Below are positions 13,067 through 26,000 of a stretch of DNA of 64,000 nt, piece after piece (position 1 is the first letter of the stretch; each line of letters begins with the position of its first letter). The translations under genes and the position numbers were made by a program. The notes under the pieces were generated by a model. The model saw only the letters and a program-made list of their open reading frames with translations. It was not told the origin of the DNA and did not search any database. The DNA is taken from NCBI GenBank assembly GCA_963971285.1, contig OZ020250.1, positions 9,098,499 to 9,162,498 on the forward strand, given 5' to 3'. Source of the DNA: Astropecten irregularis. Its lineage: Eukaryota > Echinodermata > Asteroidea > Paxillosida > Astropectinidae.

Positions 13067-13544
13067 TGTCGAATTGGTCCAATTTCAAGTTTCTTCTCCA
13101 CTCAATGCGTTGTTATAGACGGCAAAATGTACGTTCGTACGTTCAACTATTCACACAATTCCTATTGTTTGTATCAAGCACGGATGTCACATCATCACCA
13201 ATTCCATGAATCAATTATCTTTGAACTGACGCAATTATGCAGTACATTTTATTAAGAAATGTCTTCCTGCCTAACTATCAAGCCACATGCTTTGTCACAT
13301 TCACATTTAATAGCGTACTGTTGGCTTGGGTAAGGTTGTGAAGATTTGATGCTATTCTTCTATTTCTCATGCTACCGGAAAAGAAAGAACGCGTGTATGG
13401 GCTTCCGCTCCACCAGATGTCAGGTTTTCCTGTGGACAGAAGTGAGGTCAAACGGAGGTTGTTGGTCTACTATAATTAGTAGGAAAAACCAAAATAATGT
13501 ATGGAGATGTATAATTGCTTCATATTCTTGTATCAGAGGCTGCC
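13067..13544 (-). promoter_or_regulatory. 5' flank of gene A, candidate promoter
   Basis: About 480 bp between the gene A start codon and the trinucleotide array. Nearly all of it recurs upstream of gene B, so any promoter would have been copied with the gene. No convincing TATA box or initiator was recognised; the call rests on position only. Confidence 0.25.
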
Positions 13545-13701
13545 GCTGCTGTTGGTGCTGCTGCTGCTGCTGTTGGTGCTGCTGCTGGTGTTGCTGCTGC
13601 TGTTGGTGCTGCTGCTGCTGGTGTTGCTGCTGCTGTTGCTGCTGCTGCTGATGCTGATGCTGCTGCTGATGCTGATGCTGCTGTTGTTGTTGTTGTTTTC
13701 G

Positions 13702-13785
<84 letters not shown>

Positions 13786-13818
13786 TCGTTGTTGTTGTTT
13801 TCGTTGTTGTTGTTTTCG

Positions 13819-13854
<36 letters not shown>

Positions 13855-13886
13855 TCGTTGTTGTTGTTTTCGTTGTTGTTGTTGTT

Positions 13887-13977
<91 letters not shown>

Positions 13978-14096
13978 TTGTTGTTGTCATTGTGGTTGTT
14001 GTTGACATTGTTGGTGCTTTTATTGACGTTGTTCTCGTCGTTGTTGACGTTGTTGTTGTTGCTGTCGTCGTCGTCGTCGTCGTCGTTGTTATAGCC
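13545..14096. repeat. Trinucleotide array 2, CTG-rich then TTG/TTGTCG
   Basis: Starts CTG/GTG-rich after GAGGCTGCCGCT, passes through TTG with TTTTCG interruptions, and ends in TTGTCG hexamers and GTC runs. Its left flank matches array 3 and its right flank matches array 1, so it lies at the junction of the two duplication units. Confidence 0.95.
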
Positions 14097-15200
14097 GTCT
14101 AACATCCCCAGATATGGGTAAAGTGTTCTGCAGCAGCAGAAAAAAATGCAGCAATGTCGTTATGCGCAAATTACATTAAAACAAATATCAAGTCTAAACG
14201 GCCCCTTTGATATTTAAATACCCAACTCATGACACACATCGGGCTCGTGAAAAGAAGAGATCCAAAGCGTCAATCCGAGTTGCTTGCATCATTTCATCAT
14301 ATTCTCCTTCTTTTCTTTTTTTCATTTGCCCCGTTCGGCGGTCAGCCCCCACCCACCCATTCCCTTCGTCACCACCCAGACATTAGGTTCACCATCACCA
14401 CAGCAATAACCATCACCATCAGTCAAGGGAATGCCTGTCTGCAGAGTCTATAATCAATGTACGTTATTTTATTACCGTCGATGCTACTCATTATTGGGTA
14501 ATTGACTCTTTTCAGGGCAAACTTGACAAGGAAAACCCAATATTCGTCTATAAATAATGAATCCTATGTGCTCTATATCATTCTGAAAATTAAGGAAAAA
14601 ATAATGTTGACACAGCCATTTCTTTCTTTTTGACAGTTTATAGCCTTCATAAACGCGAGATGTATTCGATTGCCAATTATAATTTCCGTTATATCAACAA
14701 TTGGAATAATGAGTGAAAAATTTATTATAAAAGGATTCTGGTGTGTGTTCCCCACGTCACCGCCTATGCGAGTCAATGACCGTTTCTGCCCAATATTTAA
14801 AAAATTGAAACAAATCAGATCAAATCAAAAAGTAAAATAATTTTGTTTTCCGACCATTCAAATATCTTAACATCTTAACATAGTGCGATTTTTATAAGCA
14901 TGAGATAGCCGGTATTAGCACAATTGTCTTTCTAAACTGTCAAACATTTAAAAAAAAAAAAGAAAAAAAAAAAAGATTTTCTGTCCTTAAAATTTGGTCT
15001 TGAGCTGGAAACTTTGTGCTTGGAAGTTTTCTAGTTGAATACCCAAAATCAAAACAGGAAAGAATTAATGTAAAACCCCATCGTGGTATTTTTGTCTGTA
15101 GCTCAAGAGGAATATTTGTATAAATATTACTTCAAGATTAAATTAGAATAAAAGGTGTATACATTACATTGAAGTTGGCCTTTATAGCAAAATTAATCAT

Positions 15201-15570
15201 TTAAAGGTATAATACATGTTTGGTAAAGGTCACAGAACAGCACTTTGTCTGATCCATATGTGCATGAAATAATAAACCTGTGAAAAGTTGAGCTCAATCG
15301 GACATCAGTTCTGAGTCAGGAGAAAAAAAGCGAAAACCCGACTCATTTGTTTTCTTATACAACATAAAGAATGGTAAGATCATTACCCCGAGATCAAAAC
15401 TGTTTTCGGTCTTTTTTGACTAATTTCTGGATAAATCTAGCATTTCAGGCGGAAACATTTGAACTGTATGTTTCTATCACCACCATTTTTATACCCTGAA
15501 AGTTATACGCAAATCTGTAAACTTTTCTGTTTGGGTATGTTACCAATCCTGTTATGTACTGTACCTTTAA
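15201..15570. mobile_element. M2 MITE, unit 2 counterpart of 2965-3335
   Basis: Same site in the duplicate, so it was inserted before the duplication. Confidence 0.7.
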
Positions 15571-15904
15571 GGCATTATTGTTTTAGCAAATCAGGTGACA
15601 AACCAGAATTCAACATCAATTACCCAGCAGGCTTCAGTTGGAACGTTCCTGTAAAGAAAATATATGCTGGAACGTAAATTAAAGAACTTTGGTTCTTCAC
15701 GGAACAGCTTCTCTTCCAATCAAACAAAAAATATTAGTACATGTATTCACTAAAATCGTAAGCCTCTTGAGACACCTTTGTTTCTAACTAGTCCTACGTT
15801 GCAAAGCTTAAAATAAGACTGAAAGCTTCAGCTCACTTTCATTTTCAATTCCGATAGCTGTTTCTGATCGAAATTATAGCTAATGCGGATGTTTAGGTTT
15901 TATA

Positions 15905-16274
15905 TTAAAGGTAATATCATACTTTGGTTTTTTTCCAAGAAATGCAGATTCATGGGCAACAATATCAAGGAAGATACAGCAACAGTCATCTGTGAAAATT
16001 TCAGTCCCATTACGGTGCTCACCTTTTGAGAAAACAGTGAAAAAAAAACGCCCAAAATATTTCTGAAGTCTTTTCGCCGTTATTTGTTATCTTTTAAAGA
16101 TCAAAATTGTTTTGGGTCATTGGTTTTACTCTTTTCTGGATAAATACAGCATTTCAAGCAGAATTATTTTAACGATATGTTTCTACCATTACCATCATTA
16201 TACCCAGTAAGTTATAGGTAAATCTGTGACGATTTCTGTTTCGGTAAGCTACCAAAGTATGATAGTAACTTTAA
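15905..16274. mobile_element. M1 MITE, counterpart of 3655-4026
   Basis: Same position in unit 2; predates the duplication. Confidence 0.75.
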
Positions 16275-16712
16275 GATGCAGTTTCATCCAACAATAACAG
16301 CATTTATAAAACTATAAATTAAAACTATTAAAACTATAATTAATAGTTCATATGCCTGGGCTATTGGTGTTATTATCAACTGTTAGTAATTAATAGCATA
16401 AACTGTTATGAAAAACATTTTGTACATTAAAATCAAGCATAATTATATTCAGCATACTAATAATTTTTTCACGATATGGGTGCAGACCAGTAAATGAAAA
16501 TTCCCATAGGCTCTCATGTAAAATGCCCAATTAAAAAAAAACCCGATCAAGCTATACAGCAAAATAAAGCTTCGAAAATTCAATTTTAATTTTCTTTTAA
16601 ACATTTTAGAGGTTAACCAATTACTTTTTAAGCGAAAAGTCCACCCAAAGAAAAATAACCCCCAAACTGCCAAATTTACTTTTTTTTTAAGTATCCCTCC
16701 ACAATACTATAA

Positions 16713-16718
16713 TTTATT
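16713..16718 (-). terminator. Candidate polyadenylation signal, gene B
   Basis: AATAAA on the minus strand about 355 nt downstream of the gene B stop, equivalent to 4449-4454. Confidence 0.4.
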
Positions 16719-17073
16719 ATGGCAAAAGTAGAGCGACTTTAGGGCCTGAATTCATTCAAACAGCTCGGAGGTGAAAGTCCAAACTCTGGGGACCGGGTCC
16801 ATTCCAAAGCAGGGCTCGCCAAACGCCTTAAAAAATGTATTTTTAAGTTATCGAAAAATCAGTAAGTTTCTAACTGAGATTGACCTAATTGCTGGTCTGC
16901 ACCCAATGGCTAAGGATGTTTCCCAATTCTCAGGCTGCGGCTGCAAATTATGCATGCACCTATGGCAGCAACAGCCACTTTCATAGACTTGCGTGTTATT
17001 TGCGGTCGCAGCCATAGATTTGGAATAATTCAAAACGAAATGCGTTTGAAGGGCGCCCCCATTATGTCAAAAT

Positions 17074-20000
17074 TTAAGTCTTGGAGTCAATGTCGATCAC
17101 ATTGTACTTATTGGAGGATATTATGATTGGTAGTCTTGGACTCGTGCGGTCACTGCTTCCCTTCAATCGGTCCAGCATTGAATATTCCCCATCTTCTTCC
17201 TTACAGTTGGTCTGCAGTGCGTTGTACGAATTAACATTGACAAGTTTCCCTGGTGGGAGTCGAATGGACGTTGCTGCGTAGGCATACGTGGGTGAATTTG
17301 ACCTAGCGGTCGGGGACGAGTTTACGGCCACCTCATACCCAGGAAAGGCTCTTGCATGCTGGAGTTTCCCCTTCGCACCCAGCTCCTTGTTGACTTGAGC
17401 GTACTTTGGCACGGCACCGGTCGCACCTAGCGATGCCACTTCGTACGATGCGCTCAGATCTGCCGGCACTGGATTTGCACGCGACGATTTCGAGGAGATC
17501 TCGGCAACTTCGTAACCGGTGGGGTTGTTGGCGCCCTCTCGCGGCGATTTTGGGACACCGCAGGCTGGCTCCTCGTATCCACCGTCATTTCTGCTGCGTT
17601 TTTTAACGGGAGCAGATTTTGCTCCCGGGGAGTATACGTCATCTGGATTCTCGTACCCAGTATCCGATCCCTGCTTACCATTCACCCTCTTCACATCGAG
17701 TGGTTGTCTAGTCATCATTTGTTTGGGAGAGTTGGGTTCATAAGGAGACGGCCTATCCGCGTGGCGTTCCGACTGTTGCTGGCAACTTGAAGAAGGACTG
17801 GAGAAATCCTCCGAATCCACGCAGACGTAATTACCGTAGGAGAAAGCGACATTGTGGTTTCCGAGAAGGACCGGGCTGATGGCGTGAAGCGCACCGGCGG
17901 CGGCAGCACCGGCGCCCGGTGGGCTGTGCACGAGGCCTTTGCCCGGCCCCTGCGGACTCCGCACGTTGTTCCTGGTGCTGTCCATTCGCGGACAGAAAAA
18001 GTCGCCGCTTCGCTCCATTTCGTTGCCTGATATATGTCGCTCATAAGACGGATTTCTAAGAACAGAGACTCCCCCTGTGGGAAAAATACAACAAAAATAC
18101 CGTTGTCCTTAAATTCTTGTTCATTCTCTGTTATAGCCCCATTGCTATTTATGGCTTGTTCCTATCTCGCCCACATCTCGTTCCTAATTCGTTTATGGCT
18201 TGTTCCTATCTTGTTCATATCCCGTTCGCATCTTGACAGTATCTGTTTTGTCAAAATCCGCTACGCACGTGTAACAGCTCTTATAGCACCTGGTAGGGCG
18301 CATTGATCTTGTCTTGTCGGTTTTACACAGGATTTCGTCGTTTTGCAATGACAGGTAAAAATGTTGCCACTTGTCGGTATAACCAGAAACCAACAAAATG
18401 TTTCCGGCCTGATTTTGGACAGGTTGGGGATATTTCCCACTTCTTACTAACTATTTTCTCATTTCAAACTCACCAATGGTTCACACAAAAAAATTGTCGC
18501 AAACACATACAAAACAAGCCAATATTCGGTTCGTAAACTCGACCAAAACCAATTTTGTTGAAAATTCACAAGTTGCAATGTTATGCATTTTAAAAACAAG
18601 ATGATTAGAATAAAAGACCTCACAAAAAATTATCAACGATGTACTATGCCTTACAGTTCCGTGTGTTCTTACTAAGGCTTTCCTTCAACCGATACAGGAC
18701 AGCGGGGCTACATCAGGCTGTGTTTTGTTTGGGGTTGTTGTTTGTTTTTCCTGACGGTCGCTCTGATTATGATTGTGTTTTCTAACACCGTTAATGCACC
18801 AATGTCCCCATCTTCGCTCCTCCTATCTTTTTGTTCACTTACCATTCGATTTAGGATCCTGATATCTGGATTCATGGAGGTTTGTGCAGTCCACCACATC
18901 AAAACTGAAGGTAAACATTACAGAAACGATTAACCTTTATGAGGTGAACAATTGAACACGAATCAAAGAGAATTGCAATGCTTATTTTGTTGTCGCTAGC
19001 GCTTGTAATTTGAGCAAAAAGTTACTTTATTCATTCGGTATACACATATCACAAGGTTTGAGGGTGGACAGCCGATTCTAGCTCCCGAGGTGTTGGAAGT
19101 TGACAAACTATAGTTCCCGAGGCGAAGTTTGTCAACTTCCAACACCGAGGGAAGCTAGAATCCACTATTCACCCGAAATAAACCATGTGATATTTGTTTT
19201 ACTATACCTCATAAATATTCACAATTGATTCGTCGAGATCGGCATCAGTAAGTGCAGGAAAATGTTCGTGTTTGTGAGCTACCATTAACTTCATGTAGGT
19301 TAAGGCTCACGCACGCGCGCTGCAAACTTTTCCTAGGATTCGCAGTGAGACGTTCCACGCGCAGTGAGATGTTACACGTGTAACAGTTCCTTCGGAGATT
19401 CCCCGGCCTACTCGCTGGTGATCAGCAAATATTTCCACTGGCACGTGATGGTGAATTGACCAATTGGGATTCGGCTCTAGGTCGTAAATATTTATGAGGT
19501 ATAGCAATAGGTATTATCATCATTTCTGCATTAAACCGACACAGATAATCAAAGAAAGATTACTGGAAAGCTGAGCCGAACAAAACTCATGAACTCAAGA
19601 CAGAACGGGAAAGAGGCAACATAATGACAAATCGCTTAAAGGTGCAATCATACTTTGGTAGCAAACCAAAACAGAAATCTTTACAGATTTACCTATACCT
19701 TTCAGGGTATAAAGACGATGAAGGTAGAAACATATCGTTTTACGTTTTCCTGCCAGAAATGATGTATTTATCAAGAAATGAGTAAAAACCAACGACCGAA
19801 AACAATTTTGATCTATATAAAAGATTTTAAAAAAAATAACGGTGAAAAGTTTTTTTTAATACCTTGGGCGTTTTTCACTGTTATGTTTTCTTCAAAAAGT
19901 GGGCATCTGCATTTCTTTGACAAAAACCAAAGTATGATATTACCTTTATAGTATTCGACAGAATGTGCAAATTGTGCATATCCTATATACACCGATTCGA

Positions 20001-23000
20001 CGGCACGAAATGCCATCCGCCATTACTGCGGTGTCCCCGTCCGCCTTTTGTTTGTCATACACGAATCCAACTTGCAGTTCATGTAATGGGAGACTTTTTA
20101 GAATCGGTCTTCAAGTCAACAGCTCACGCGCACGCAATTATGAGCATGTGCGTGCATGATCACAATTGCGTGCGCTTTCGCTGTTGACTTGAAGACCGAT
20201 TCTAAAAAGTTTCCCATTGGCCCTGCGGTGTATCAGGGGACATGTACCCTGCAGTATATAGTGCAGCAGAGCGGAAATTCTGTTGTTGCCACTCAGTGGG
20301 CACAAAAGGCGGACGGAGACACCGCAGTAATGGCGGACGGTATGTCGTGCCGTCGGATCGGTATATACAGAGTTAAAAAAAAAAAAACTCACAGAGTTAA
20401 GGAACACATGAATCATATAAATATACCGATTATCTACAGGGATATCCACGCGAGCAGGATTGCCACGTGACCGCCGCCTCCTTCGGAATAGCGCCACCAA
20501 GAGGATAATGACGAATATTGCCAAGACTGCCGGTAGCCAGTACTGGATATAGAAGACAACCTCGTTTGACACGTTGCCATTGGCAGCCGCTTCCGTGGTC
20601 ATAGTCACACCTGGGCATGAATATAAATGATTGACTTTGGCTCAGGGTTCGGCCGGATTCGAGTTAACGGGGATGGCTCACGGCCGTTGCTGCCTGCACT
20701 TTGGTGCACACAAAAAAGCAAGAACCTTTAATAGATACCTTCGTATCTCAACAACTACACACAGTGCTTCCACAATCAAAATGATGATTTCCTCATTCGG
20801 AGACTCAAATTTCCTTCTTTTCCTCCCGATTTCCTTATTTTTTCATAATAGTCAAAAAAGCCTATTAAACATGTACTAGACTACTTCACTGTTCTATAAA
20901 TCTTGTTATGCTGAGAGTGAGCAGAGGTCAGCGCTAAAAACGTACCAGTGACTGACTGCCAATAATACAGGTATATACATAATATAATACAGGCTAGGCA
21001 CGCACTGCATTCCATGCCCCAGAAATAATTAATAAAAAGAAAAGAATAAAAAGCGCCCTCTGCAGCTTTTACTGATAATAGGGCCTCGGACTCCAGATCC
21101 AGGGGAAACTATGCTTGTAAGATATGGCAATTCAATGTAGGCCCTAATCAGACAACAAATTTTTCGAAAATTATCATAAATTCATAGATTTTGCTGCTTA
21201 TTTGGAAAATTATGTATCATTTGCTCAGAACTTAATAATATCCTTACAATTTCTTTAGATTTGGAGGATTTCCTTAAAATTTCCTCGGTTTTTTTCATTT
21301 CCTTAAATATTCCTTCAAAAGTAAAAATTCCCTTAAAATGAGGAAATTTCCCTGAATGTGGAAACGCTGACTACACAGGAGAATGTGGACCAACAGACCG
21401 TTGCATGCAATACACCAACAGTGATTGTACACGGCTCCCATTCATGCCCAAATCCTGAAGGAAAGACTCATAAGAGGAAAGATACACAACTCAGGAGATT
21501 TTACCAAGCAAGCAGCTTATTTATTTACCTCCTTTCTGTGATGGTGATGTCACCATGGAGGTTTCGTACGTGGTAGTTGACCAATCAGGCGTCCGCATTG
21601 GCGTCGTTGGTGATGTCATGGTGGTCACTCGTACCTCGGTCTCCATCTTTGTTGTTGGTGTTGTGCCTGGCGAGGAGTCAGTCGTTGGTGGCGCACTTGT
21701 CGTGAGGCAGTTTTGCGGTGTAAAATACTTCCTCCTTGACAAGGAATTATACAGAATATTGTTTTCCAACACCAAAGCATTCTGTCAAACATTTAGAGGC
21801 CTATCAACTCATTGGCCTGTCTTTTTTCAAACGCAGGTTGTCTGTTTGTGTGGGGGTGTTGGGGTGTTTGTTTGTGTGTTTATTTCTATGGGTGCGTTCG
21901 TTTAGCTCCCCCGGGTCGACACCAGTCAACCTCGTCCCCATTCTCCCGCTTGTTTTGTGCAGTAAAGCACGACCATTCACAGTAAGGACTGACCCGGGGG
22001 AGCTAAACGAATGCACCTTATATGCACCTTATACGTGGTTCAACTTTGTTTGGGACAAACTCCCCCCTCCCCCCAATTACTCTGTAGGATTGTGCTCTGT
22101 GTTTCATCCCTGTTGAAAGTTGTCGAGTTATATTTTGCATATCCTACATGTAGTTCAAAATGAGTGAGATTGTGTAGTGGTATTCAAGCCGTGGAGTGAT
22201 AACAAAGGGATAGTAATGGTCCACGATTAGGAAAAGGTCTACGATTGGAAAGCATGTACAAAACCAATGGAGCTGATAAACAAAAAGTCTAACTAAAAGA
22301 GGAACAATAGGGGTCCACGACTGCAGGCGTTACACACCTCTTGTAATTGTGGGTTTGTATAGGCATTCAAACCGTGGACTGATAACAAAAGGGACAATAG
22401 GGTCCACGATTGGAAAAAGGTCCACGATTGGAAAGCATGTACAAAACCAATGGAGCTGCTGCCAAAAAGTTTAAGTCCAAACAAAAGAGGAACAATAGGG
22501 GGTCCACGATTGCAGGTGTTTACACACGTGTGTGCGGGGGTGGGTGGGTTGGTTGGGGGGGGGGGGGGGGGTCTTCTAGGTCGCTTTTAAATGTTCAGCA
22601 CTGTAATCAGCACTTACCCTATTTCTGACGAGCACACTTCTTCTATAGGTCCATTAAGACTTTCATGGCCGAACTGCAGCAGTATGCGGTCTGGCCAATT
22701 GGTGATGATGCAAGCGCACTCATTCTCTTCGGGACCATCCTCACAAACATCACAACCCTTGTTGCGTCGTGCATAGCATGTACGGCCACTATTCCAGTAA
22801 AAACATCCTAGTTAAAATCATACAGTTGTCAGTTCAAACAGAAAGATACCACGCACTTGTTTTAGAATTGTAAGATTTCATTTTTTTTATGATAGCGTTT
22901 TCAAATATCAATATTATTGATATAACAAAATGCAAATCATTGCGGCAAATGAACCTTTGATTTCAATTAGTATCAAATTGTGACTTGGGCATTTCAGATT

Positions 23001-26000
23001 CGAACAGTACGTGATTTCCGTACACAATATATTTTTCTTCCCTCTCTTTTTTGTTTATGTTTTATTAATGTTTTCTTGAATGTGTTCCCTTTCTCACGAG
23101 TTTTGTTTTGAAAGCCACCGGGGGAAGCATGTTAGTGATGTCAGAATTATGACAGTTGGATATTAAAGGTAATATCATACTTTGGTTTTTGTCAAAGAAA
23201 TGTAGAGTCAGGGTCAAAAATATCAAGGAAGATACAGTAACAGTCATCTGTGAAATTTTCGAGAAAAAAAAGGCCAAAAATTATTGTGGTCTCTGTTTTT
23301 ACTCTTTTCTGGTAAATACAGCATTTCAGGCAGAAAAAAAATCAACGGTATGTTTCTCCCATCACCATCTTTATACCTTGTAAGTTATAGGTAAATCTGT
23401 GGAGATGCTACCAAAGTATGATACTACCTTTAAGGCACATGATATGGGCAAATGGATTTAATCTCATGTTGAAAATGTATAATGCTTACTGAACATGACG
23501 AAACAAAATGGCGGAAGGTGCACCTTAAAGTTGCAGACCAGTAAATATATAGGTCAAAATCAGTCCGCGGAGCTCATTAATTTTGTGTATACCCTCAAAA
23601 TCGTTTTTTTTTATAAAATGATTATTTGCTGGGCCCTACATGGGAAGTCTTATAGAGAAAATGGATGGAACCCGGTCACCAGAGTTTGGACTCCAAACTT
23701 GGAGCCGTTTGGATGAAATCAGGCCCCAAAGTCGCTCTACTTTGTCATGTAGGGGAGGGGTACATTTTTTAGTCTGGCATCAGTCAACATGGCCGTTTTC
23801 ATGGTATTTTCCTTTGGATGGACCTTTTTTATATTGGCCATTTAGCATGGGAGCCTATGGTAAATTGATTACTGGTTTGCACAGTTATGTGTAACTTGAG
23901 GTATAGGCCTATAAAGCCATTGACGTACAACAAGCAATGCTTGTTTCGTCGTGTGGATTCATGCACCATGTAAAACCACGATATCCGGAGCGTCATTTCA
24001 AAGTTGTCATTAAAAAGCTTAAAGGTTTAATACATGATTGGTAAAGGTCACATAACAGCACTGACACTTTGTCTGAATCTGCATATATTTGAAATGATAA
24101 ACCTGTGAAAATTTGAACTCAATCGGACATCTGAGTCACAAGAAAAACAGCGAAAACCCGACTCAATTTTGCTTATAAAACATAAAGAATGGTTTTGATT
24201 TTACCCCGAGATCAAAACTGTTTTCGATCGTTGTTATACTAATTCCTGGATAAATACACCATTTCAGGCGGAAATATCTTAAAGGTAATATCATACTTGT
24301 CAAAGAAATGCAGATTCATGGGCAAAAATATCAAGGTAGATACAGCAACAGTCATCTGAAAAAATGTCGATCCCCTACGATGCCCACCAGAAAACAGTGA
24401 AAAACAGCCACAGTGTCTTTAAGTCTTTTCACTTTTATTTTTGATCTTTAAAAAATCAAAAAAAAAAATTGTCTCTGGTTTTACTCTTTTCTGGATAAAT
24501 ACGGCATTTCAAGCAGAAAAATTTTAACAGTATGTTCTACCATAGCCATAGGTAAATCTGTGAAGATTTCTGTTTCGGTATGCTACCAAAGTATGATACT
24601 AGCTTTAACGGTATGTTTCTACCAGCACCATCTTCATAACATGAAAGTTATAGGTACATATGTGAACATTTCTGTTAGTGGGTATGTTACCAATCCTGTA
24701 ATGTACCTGTAAAATCCGCTGACAACAGAAGTTCACCTTGGTTTCCGCCACTTTTACAAAATTGCGTTGATCGACCGAATAAAAAGTCTGGTTCCCGACT
24801 CAACGCCAAGCCTTGAATCATGTGGTTTAAGTTTCGTTTATATATTTAAAGTTAGTATCACACTTTGGTAAGACACCAAAACAGGAATGTTCACATATTT
24901 ACGTATAACTTACAAAGTATGAAGATGGTGGTGGTAGAAACCTACCGTTAAAATGTTTTCGCCTGAAATGGTGTATTTATCCAGAAATTAGTAAAACAAC
25001 GACCGAAAATCTTTTTGATCTTTTAAAAGATTAAAAACACTAAATAGAAAAGACTTAAGAAATACTGTGGCCGTTTTTCACTGTTTTCTCAAAAAGTGGG
25101 CACCGTATGGGACTGAAATTTTCACAGATGACTGTGACTGTATCTTCCTTAATATTTTTGCCCACGAATCTGTATTTCTTTGACAAAAACCAAAGTATGA
25201 TATTACCTTTAAACCATAACAGAAATTCAAAGACTTACTTTTGAAATTGGCCGGTGCGACTGTACACTGGTCTTGGGCCGGACACTGAAGATAACCTTTG
25301 CACTCCGCCCTGAAATTCAAAAGGTCAATCTTGTTTTAATTCATTCTTCAAAAGACATAAAGACATAATTTGTGAAAAGTAAGTGCCAGTATTTTTCGGC
25401 CCTAAATAACCACATGTCAATGAACCCGAGTTTGTTGCCGCGTTCATATCAGGCACTTTCACACACACCAAAAAGCGCGACTATTTGGGTCGCAATTTGC
25501 AGCGCGACCCAAATAGTAGCGCTTTTTGGTGTGTGTGAACGTGCGTTTAATGACAACCTTCTATATCTATAGTAAAAAAAAAACATGTGGGTAAACTTGT
25601 GTCTTTAGTAGGCCTAAATAGAAAATAAGGAAAGATCGAAATATCTCACATTATATACTGGGACTCCAAGTTACACATTCATTTGTAGTGCCAAATTAAA
25701 TGTTTGTGTTTCTCTATTTGTTATTAGCGTGGGGTAAAGAAACGTTAATATCTTAAAGGTTTAAAAAAAGGAATTCAAATGTTGTTTCAATTCTTTTAAT
25801 AATCAACTATATTGAAATTAACCCTAAGCTTTGTCAAGGACCAGGATCCTGCACGATTAAAGATGTACAATTTTCATTTTGACAACATTGTATGAATATA
25901 TTAATTAAGGATGCTGTATGCTTTTTATTCTGATTTTGAAATTAATCAACAATTTAGAATGTCAATTTCATTCAGGTTTTGTTATGATGAATAATAGTCT

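Larger units (their letters stand above)
1661..13560. repeat. Segmental duplication, unit 1 (gene A)
   Basis: Collinear with 14128-26960: 3' flank, all seven exons, introns with shared MITEs, and 5' flank match in order. Unit 1 alone has a 270-bp element at about 2199-2471 and a SINE-bearing insertion at about 10214-10549, both absent from the equivalent sites in unit 2. Confidence 0.9.

Noticed and set aside
13501-14105. Long poly-Leu, poly-Val and poly-Asn frames
   Set aside because: Same simple-repeat artefact at array 2; the frame content changes freely between arrays.
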